A stretch of DNA of 64,000 bases, taken from contig CM061142.1 of the NCBI GenBank assembly GCA_030789695.1, positions 357,839,486 to 357,903,485 of the forward strand, in the 5' to 3' direction. A program made the position numbers and the translations under genes. The notes below the pieces were generated by a model, which was not told where the DNA came from, made no database searches, and saw nothing but the letters and a program-made list of their open reading frames with translations. The stretch comes from Scilla litardierei (taxonomy: Eukaryota > Streptophyta > Magnoliopsida > Asparagales > Asparagaceae). This document shows positions 57,831-64,000 of the stretch, piece by piece (position 1 is the first letter of the stretch; every line of letters starts with the position of its first letter).

Positions 57831-60480
57831 TTCAGTATCTTACTTTATGTTATCAAATGAAAATCATGTTTGGGATATTTACAAATTGGATATTTCATAA
57901 GTTAATTTGCACTCTCAAGCTCAGTTTTTTGCACTCTCAAGCTTAGTTGCTATCCCAAACAGGATATTAACAAAACTGGTTTATATTAACAATTTCTCAG
58001 CATCTAGAGTTCATATTGAGTGATAGTGCAAATTGGATATGAATTTTTGATATAAGCAGCTTGAATTTTCCAACTTAAATGGCAGTGTGGAACATTCATT
58101 TCATATCAGTTGCTCATTTCAGTTTGCAAAAAAAAACATGGAGAAATCAGTTTGGGATAGCTAATTGATATCCTGATTGGGTTAATAAAAAATGAATTGA
58201 AGTTCACATATAGTTTAAATTGGGATATCAAGATCAGGATATAAGCATCTTGAGTTCACATAAAGTTAAATGAATTCATTTGCTCATTTCAGTTTGCAAA
58301 AAAAACATGGAGAAATCAGTTTGGTATATCTACAAATATACTCCCTAGCATTATCAGGATATAATGTACTCACCCAGTACAAAATCCACAAAGTACACGT
58401 AGTTCAAACAGTTGATGAACACTGGAATATTGAGTTAATATTAAGTGATAGTGCAAAATCCTCAACATTTGATGAACACTGGAATTTTCAAACTAAACCA
58501 AACTAAACCTTAAAGTACACATATTTCAAACTAAACCAAACTGAAATAAGATTGTGCAAAATGAAAAAGCATGATTTTCAACAAAGACAAAAATATTTCA
58601 GTACATCAATAATCTCTACACATGACACATTTGCATTCCCCCTGCAAAATCTCACCTCTGAGGGTTTCAAACTTAATTAAGTCAGATAATCCTATAACTA
58701 AAATCATATCAATGTTTTCAAACTTAAGTTGAGAGATATAGATGAAATGCTCATTTAGTATTCATTATAATGAGGTGAGAGATATTAAAATTTCACTAAA
58801 CTATAGCCTTCAATTCATGTTGCATTTCAGTGTCATGCAAAAATGATATTTAACAACCAATCTCACCTATCTTTAGCATATCATCAAATACAATATCTTT
58901 AGCATATCATCAAATACAATATCTTTAGCATATCTTTAGCATATCATGGACAATAAAAACATGGACAATAAAAAAATTTATTGTATTCTCACCTATCTTT
59001 AGCATATCATCAAATACCATATCAACATTGACAAAAATTTTAAATATTCTCACTGAAATATTATTCAACTTGCAATATAGAAAAAAACCTCATTTTTCAG
59101 TTGGTTTAAACAAAGCTGCCTTGAAAAACCCTCATTATTCAACTTGCAATAAACAGAGAAATGATTCATAACAATAAAAGCAAGCTCATTCTTAAGCAAT
59201 ATAAATGATTCATAACCACCAATTCTCTTATCCAAGCAACTTGCTTTTATGGTTATCCATTATATAAGCAAATTCATCATGTATAAGCAACTTCAGGTTA
59301 TCCATTATATTTATGTAAGAATGATCTATTATCCAATTACACATAACACCCAATTACACATAAACATAACACCCAATTTATATGTGTAATTACACATAAA
59401 TTCAGCCCTAAAATGAGTGAAGCAAATATTAGAAGCATGTCAATTACATATGGCAATGACAGGATTAGTGGTGTGACAGGATTTTGGAAATTTGCATGAA
59501 AGTGTCCTGTTAAAAAAATAACCAAAATGAAGCAAATCAGCAAGCTCTCATCCAACATTAAAATTTTCATTAACAAATTAAAAAAATGCATTTTTGGTTA
59601 TCCTTGACAGGACCCAAAATAATTTTTTCATATGCAATTCATTGACAGGACCCAAAATTACACATATTGAATGAAAATCATTTCAGGATAGTCAATTGGT
59701 TATTGTTTATTGATAAGAGCTTATCAGGAATGAAGCTTATCAGGAATTGGATAGTCAATTGGTCAATTGGTAATTGGTTATTGGTTATTCGTTAAAATTT
59801 TCATTAAAAAAATCATCAAGCTCTGATCAAGCTCTTATTGGTTATTGGTTATTGGTTATTGAAATAAAATTAACAAATTCACATATGAGATATTGGTTAT
59901 TGACATTCCTTATATCATTTTTGAAAACCCAATTTTGCAATACATAGAGAAGTGATAAACATATGAGAAAGTAGAGAATTTTGCATATAAAAAAACAATT
60001 TTTTGGGTCCTGTCAATGAGAATTATAACAACAGAATAATTGAATAAATAATTTGCTGACAATTTTTTGTATATACATGATTTGTTCACAAATTTGTATA
60101 TACATGCCTAAATCCCAAAGGAGAACCAATAAAAATGCCACAGTAATAGTGCCTATATGCGTAAGGCAATTAGCTCTCAAACAACACTTGATTAGATCTC
60201 AAACAACAGTAATAGTGCCTACATGGAACCGGGAATTGCTCTCACTAATAGAGATGAAACCCTAGAAACCACATAGAGAGAGAGAGAGGAGAGAGAGAGA
60301 CTCACACATCAAGAAAAAAGGCATGTGATGCCCAAAGGGTAAATTACAGTAATAATAATGCTAATTCATGCGAGATGAGATTACTGGACTAAATTGCAGA
60401 AATAAATTTCTATGGTTACAATTAAAATGTAAATGTAACATTTGTACAACAAAGAAAAGAAAGGCATGTGTCAAAGTGTT
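57831..60480. other. AT-rich DNA with short local repeats, no gene
   Basis: Notable are a duplicated block (TTTGCTCATTTCAGTTTGCA with AAACATGGAGAAATCAGTTTG at 58108-58155 and 58277-58325), ATCTTTAGCATATC repeats (58870-59010), TTGGTTATTGG repeats (59755-59905) and a (GA)n-rich tract (60278-60301). Confidence 0.5.
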
Positions 60481-60489
60481 CATAAAATA

Positions 60490-61030
60490 ATTTACCTCAG
60501 TGTTTCTTTCATCATCACTTCCAGAAGTCTATATTTCTTTGATGCTTGAATCATCAATAACCTCCTCGCTATCATGTGATCCTTCCATTTCTATATCTTT
60601 GCCGAACTTCTCATGCTCCTTTTCTTGTACATCATCACCCTCCTTTGCATGCATGTCCCTAATTCCATGCATGTTATATTCCACATATTATCCCATTCTG
60701 CAATCCTTGAGTTTCCCTTTCCCCGAGTTAAGTAAACGTTGCATTTCCACTTCTTCCTCACACTTTTCACACTTCTTTTTCTATATATCATCAACCTCCT
60801 CTTTATGATCCTCGGTAAATGCACACATGCCAACTTTTGCACGAATTTATGTCATTTTGCATGCTACAGGTAAATTTTTTTCCCTTAATTGGTTTTCCTT
60901 TAGTACTATGACTTGAATGGTTCAGTTGATTTCTTTCAATCTTCATCCATCTGTCTATCCTTGTATTTAGACCAATCTCTTTTCCTTTATTTCCACTTTT
61001 TAAAAATTTCATACATCTCAAAGCTCCCTG
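60490..61030 (-). pseudogene. Exon-like region of an unrecognised gene
   Basis: Minus strand. 61021-60803 is open and Lys/Arg-rich (MRCMKFLKSGNKGKEIGLNT). Downstream one frame gives KEGDDVQEKEHEKFGKDIEM and GSHDSEEVIDDSSIKEI, then TSGSDDERNTE before a GTAAAT donor-like site near 60498, with three in-frame stops. Acidic/basic alternation resembles nuclear proteins, but nothing specific is recognised. Confidence 0.35.
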
Positions 61031-61784
61031 CAGTGTAATGAAAATTCAAATCATAATAACAATAATTAATGATGGCTACATGCAAGACTCAAAAGAATTA
61101 TGGGACATGTTGTATTGAATTAGAGCTACATTGGAAACAAAAAATATAATGATAAATCTTTGAATTACTAAATCACATTATGATATTCAAGGGATTTAAA
61201 TTGCTACTTTTTATTCACAGTTATGATCTTATATTCGAATGGAAACTTGCAAAATGGTATGAATATGCAACACTTCATTGTTGCCAAATAGGATAGAAAT
61301 TTACAATAGAATGTCTGCTATTTTTTTCATTGACTGTTAGAAAAGATTTATAAATGTGTTTTAATAGGTTATTATAAACCTTAGTATTGAGTTCATGTGC
61401 CCAAACTAATAGATGGTCAAACCTAAAATTTACAACAGATTTTTAGCAAGTACAAACTTTCAGAAATACAAAATTCTTCAAAAATCTCCGAGCTCATAAG
61501 TTTTTTGTTTTAAGAATCAGATATAGATTCAAGAATAGAGTTTGCAAAAAAGAAAATGAAAAGTACTCTTACCATTCATTTGGCAATGAATCTTAAAAGA
61601 AATGCTATAGTTCATAGCAGCCCTATCAACTTCCTCACTTTTGTATTCTCACTCCTGGGTCACTTCCTCACATTCTTGTTTTGGCTTAACACCTGCAATT
61701 GTTACATATGACTCGCATGTTGTAAAAATGTACATGATTCATTTTGAAATGGGCAATATTCATTTTGTCCAGCAGCAGAAATTA

Positions 61785-61979
61785 TTAGTACTTAAAAAAA
61801 TGTTCAGCTTCATGTCGAATATCGAAGACACCCTCTTCATCAGTTTTTCCTCCTCTTATCGGGAAGATACATCGCATACTAACCCTATGACATGAAAATT
61901 CAAGTTTTTCTACTCTTTCAGGCATTTCTATAGCTCTCATCCATTCCTTACACATGTATGAACTGATGCCCCAAGCCAT
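61785..61979 (-). pseudogene. Exon-like open frame, unrecognised
   Basis: Minus strand, 64 codons: ISSYMCKEWMRAIEMPERVE, then FSCHRVSMRCIFPIRGG. The composition is coding-like compared with the AT-rich surroundings. No family recognised. Confidence 0.3.
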
Positions 61980-62260
61980 ACTAATGCTTTGAATATGGTA
62001 TGCCTATAATGCAATTGATTAAGCGGTTAGTCACACTGCCTTCTCTTTCAGATGCATGCAAAGGCACATTAGTATCAAGAATTTAAAGAATCAATAAGAA
62101 TAGTCATTATTTGTGCATATTTTAATAACAGGTAAGATCCAAGAATTACACATTTTTGGATTTGCAATTTAAAAAATACATGTAATTGTTTTGCAAAGTC
62201 AAAACATTCCATTTAACAAAGAAATCAAAGATATGTATAGAAGATGGAGAAGTTTATACC

Positions 62261-62382
62261 TGAGTACTTTAGTTTCTCTGGTGGCTAAAGCATTAGTGCC
62301 CGAGAGTGACCAAGACTTTTTTCTTTCTTTCATGCAAACACAGCTCGATCCATGGCCATGTATCGGCTTCAGTTTATCTTAA
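62261..62382 (-). pseudogene. Exon-like piece with consensus donor
   Basis: Minus strand, after ATTTTTAAG: LKPIHGHGSSCVCMKERKKS then WSLSGTNALATRETKVL, ending CTCAG/GTATAA. Splice-consistent but short; function unknown. Confidence 0.3.
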
Positions 62383-62399
62383 AAATGAGAGATTAGTTT

Positions 62400-63590
62400 T
62401 ATCAGAAGATTACACCAACAATAGAGATTAGGTGTAAAGAGTTTGAATTGGATTGCATTGCAAGTAAAAATGAGCACATACACAAATCACAAATCATAAA
62501 TACTTTTTCCAACAATCTTTGTCACATAACAAAACTAAATACTTCTTCCAACAGAATTTTTGTCAAGAGTACTATTCTTCATGAATGAGCATGTATCAAG
62601 TTAATTGAGTGATTACTATTCTTTTTTTGTCAGAATTACTATTCTTCATGAAATTTTCTTGTTCATTGAATATATGAATGATTATTAACTTTTTCTTTGT
62701 AAATAAATGCCTCTAGACTTAAAATGCTATTCAAACTGGAAAAGAAAGCATCTCAAACTGGAAAAGAAAGAATATCAATATAACTTCACTGTTTTTAACT
62801 TAAAACATCCAAGTTTGATATGTTAGAAATCACATTTAGAGTTTTGCATGTCAAATTGGAAGAGTTCCAAGACCTCAAAAAAGTATGAGTTCTCAAATAT
62901 ACTGGGGATAAAATTGGAGAGTATATTAGGTTGATATTTTAACTTTTGTAGAATATTATATTTAAACTGAAAATATTTGAGACCTTTTCATTTTTTTAAA
63001 AAAAATTCATCCTAAAAAATTAATAATTTGTTCCAGGATAGATCAAGTTATTAATTTGTTCTAATTTTTTCCAGGACATCAAGTTAAAGGAAATCCTGAA
63101 ACTTAAAGTTTGATCAAGTTTCAAGACATTTAACAAACTAATTTTCTACATTATGTAACAAAACCCGATATTAATCGATACACATGCACATAATGAAGCA
63201 AATTCAAAAACACCCCAAATATATATATTGAGAAATTTGAGAGCAGTGATATAGAAATTTTCTCTATAAACTTAAAACACGTATACTATATAGGAATTTG
63301 ATATTTGAATATTTTTTGATATTTCAGGAATTGGATTTGAGAGATGAGAAACTGGAATTGGAAATCAATTTTGGGAATACCCCATACTTTGTTGTGTTCT
63401 TCAAAAAGATTCCAGTTCAAATACCCAATTGGTGCATATCAGTTTGAATAAGAGATGAGAAACTGGAATTAATTTCAGAGATGAGAAGCTATTTGAAGAA
63501 CACAACAAAGCTTGGATGAGAAATTGGAATTTGAACTCAAATAGCTATTTGAAAAAGTTCAATATCAATTGGAATTTGGTCCAATGTTAT
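62400..63590. other. AT-rich DNA, no supported gene
   Basis: No coding, repeat-array or transposon-end signal beyond short duplicated phrases such as TCAAACTGGAAAAGAAAG (62734, 62752) and AGAGATGAGAAACTGGAATT (63339, 63447). Confidence 0.4.
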
Positions 63591-63718
63591 CTATATATAT
63601 CAGGCAATGGTCCAAAATGCACAATCAACTGATTGAATGCAAGAAGAGAGGTGAAGAACATGAGAAAATAAACTGATAATAACAGAAAATAAACTGAAAA
63701 CAAATTGAGAATTATAAC

Positions 63719-63877
63719 CTGGTTGTTGCAAACGTAACAGAAGAGTGTGTCGCTTGGATTGTTGCAGACGAATTTCTCCAACTCTGAAGATGAGGGGTGA
63801 AGACGATGGGTGAAGTTGGACTTGCCATTGGGCCTCCCTGACTGCTTCACGGTGAGCAAAAGCACGACAGCTGCCAT
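63719..63877 (-). CDS. Possible first exon, Cys-containing unknown protein
   Basis: Minus strand ATG at 63877 in a good context (GCCATGGCAGC), then 53 codons: MAAVVLLLTVKQSGRPNGKS...ELEKFVCNN..., ending DTLFCYVCNNQ and CAG/GTTATA at 63718. FCYVC recalls the CYCYVCD motif of RPM1-interacting protein 13-like plant proteins, but the match is too short to trust. The next exon was not located with confidence. If the Helitron reading is right this could be its promoter-proximal captured piece; otherwise it is the start of a host gene. Confidence 0.35.
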
Positions 63878-64000
63878 GGCATGCGTTCGATCACAATGAA
63901 GCAGATCAGGGAGGCCTAATGAAAACTCAAATGAGATCGAGGAAACCCTAACCCAAAGTTACCAATCTGCTTCCGAGATGCTAGAGTTAGAACTCATGCT

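Noticed and set aside
1..64000. CRISPR-like or bacterial regulatory reading of the repeat arrays
   Set aside because: Repeats are palindromic motifs or minisatellites inside plant LTRs, spacers are irregular, and the window is clearly plant nuclear DNA.

Overview
The window is repeat-dense plant nuclear DNA, most likely from a large-genome angiosperm. The evidence is plant-type Ty1/copia and LINE coding remnants, Athila-type elements primed by a tRNA-Asp-like PBS, a chromovirus-type 3' end and a plant-specific U-box exon. I see no intact host gene, tRNA, rRNA or CRISPR. Almost everything can be read as transposons inserted into one another.

Layout. 1-4077: 5' half of a decayed copia element on the minus strand, running off the left edge, inserted in a minus-strand LINE fragment (4083-4835). 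That fragment meets the 3' half of another LINE on the plus strand (4820-7016). 7017-10107: AT-rich DNA, a possible LTR fragment, a (CT)33 tract and a G-rich block without a supported gene. 10108-46247: one nested complex. The outermost element D (minus strand) has LTRs of about 3.6 kb and only a broken gag inside. Element A (14594-35512, TSD GTACT) sits in D's gag; it is Athila-like with gag-pro, a second internal LTR-end/PBS copy and an ATHILA ORF-1-like gene. Element B (24122-33375, TSD ATGTT) sits inside A; it is a non-coding LARD with 3.16-kb LTRs. Element C (38704-45936, TSD GTTAA) sits in D's right LTR; it is a second Athila-primed non-autonomous element. 46248-48920: LTR pieces and a degraded plus-strand copia. 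48924 to the end: AT-rich DNA that starts with a good Helitron 3' terminus on the minus strand, then a GC-rich minisatellite, simple repeats and scattered minus-strand exon-like islands, one a U-box (PUB45/PUB6-type) N-terminal exon. This looks like a Helitron with captured gene pieces, or a host gene region next to one.

How the parts work together. All protein genes belong to transposons and all visibly carry stops or frameshifts, except that A's ORF-1-like gene has just one stop and B is almost unmutated but has no genes. B, C and probably A and D would have depended on proteins from other elements. LTR divergence by eye (B about 1%, A about 2%, C a few percent, D clearly more) agrees with the order of nesting.

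Most unusual. The LTRs of A carry five consecutive hairpins that share one 16-nt loop but have five different self-complementary stems. Several unrelated LTR families here carry their own arrays of a short CpG-containing palindrome. The copia leader has two foldbacks whose arms differ by compensatory changes. Boundaries were read by eye.
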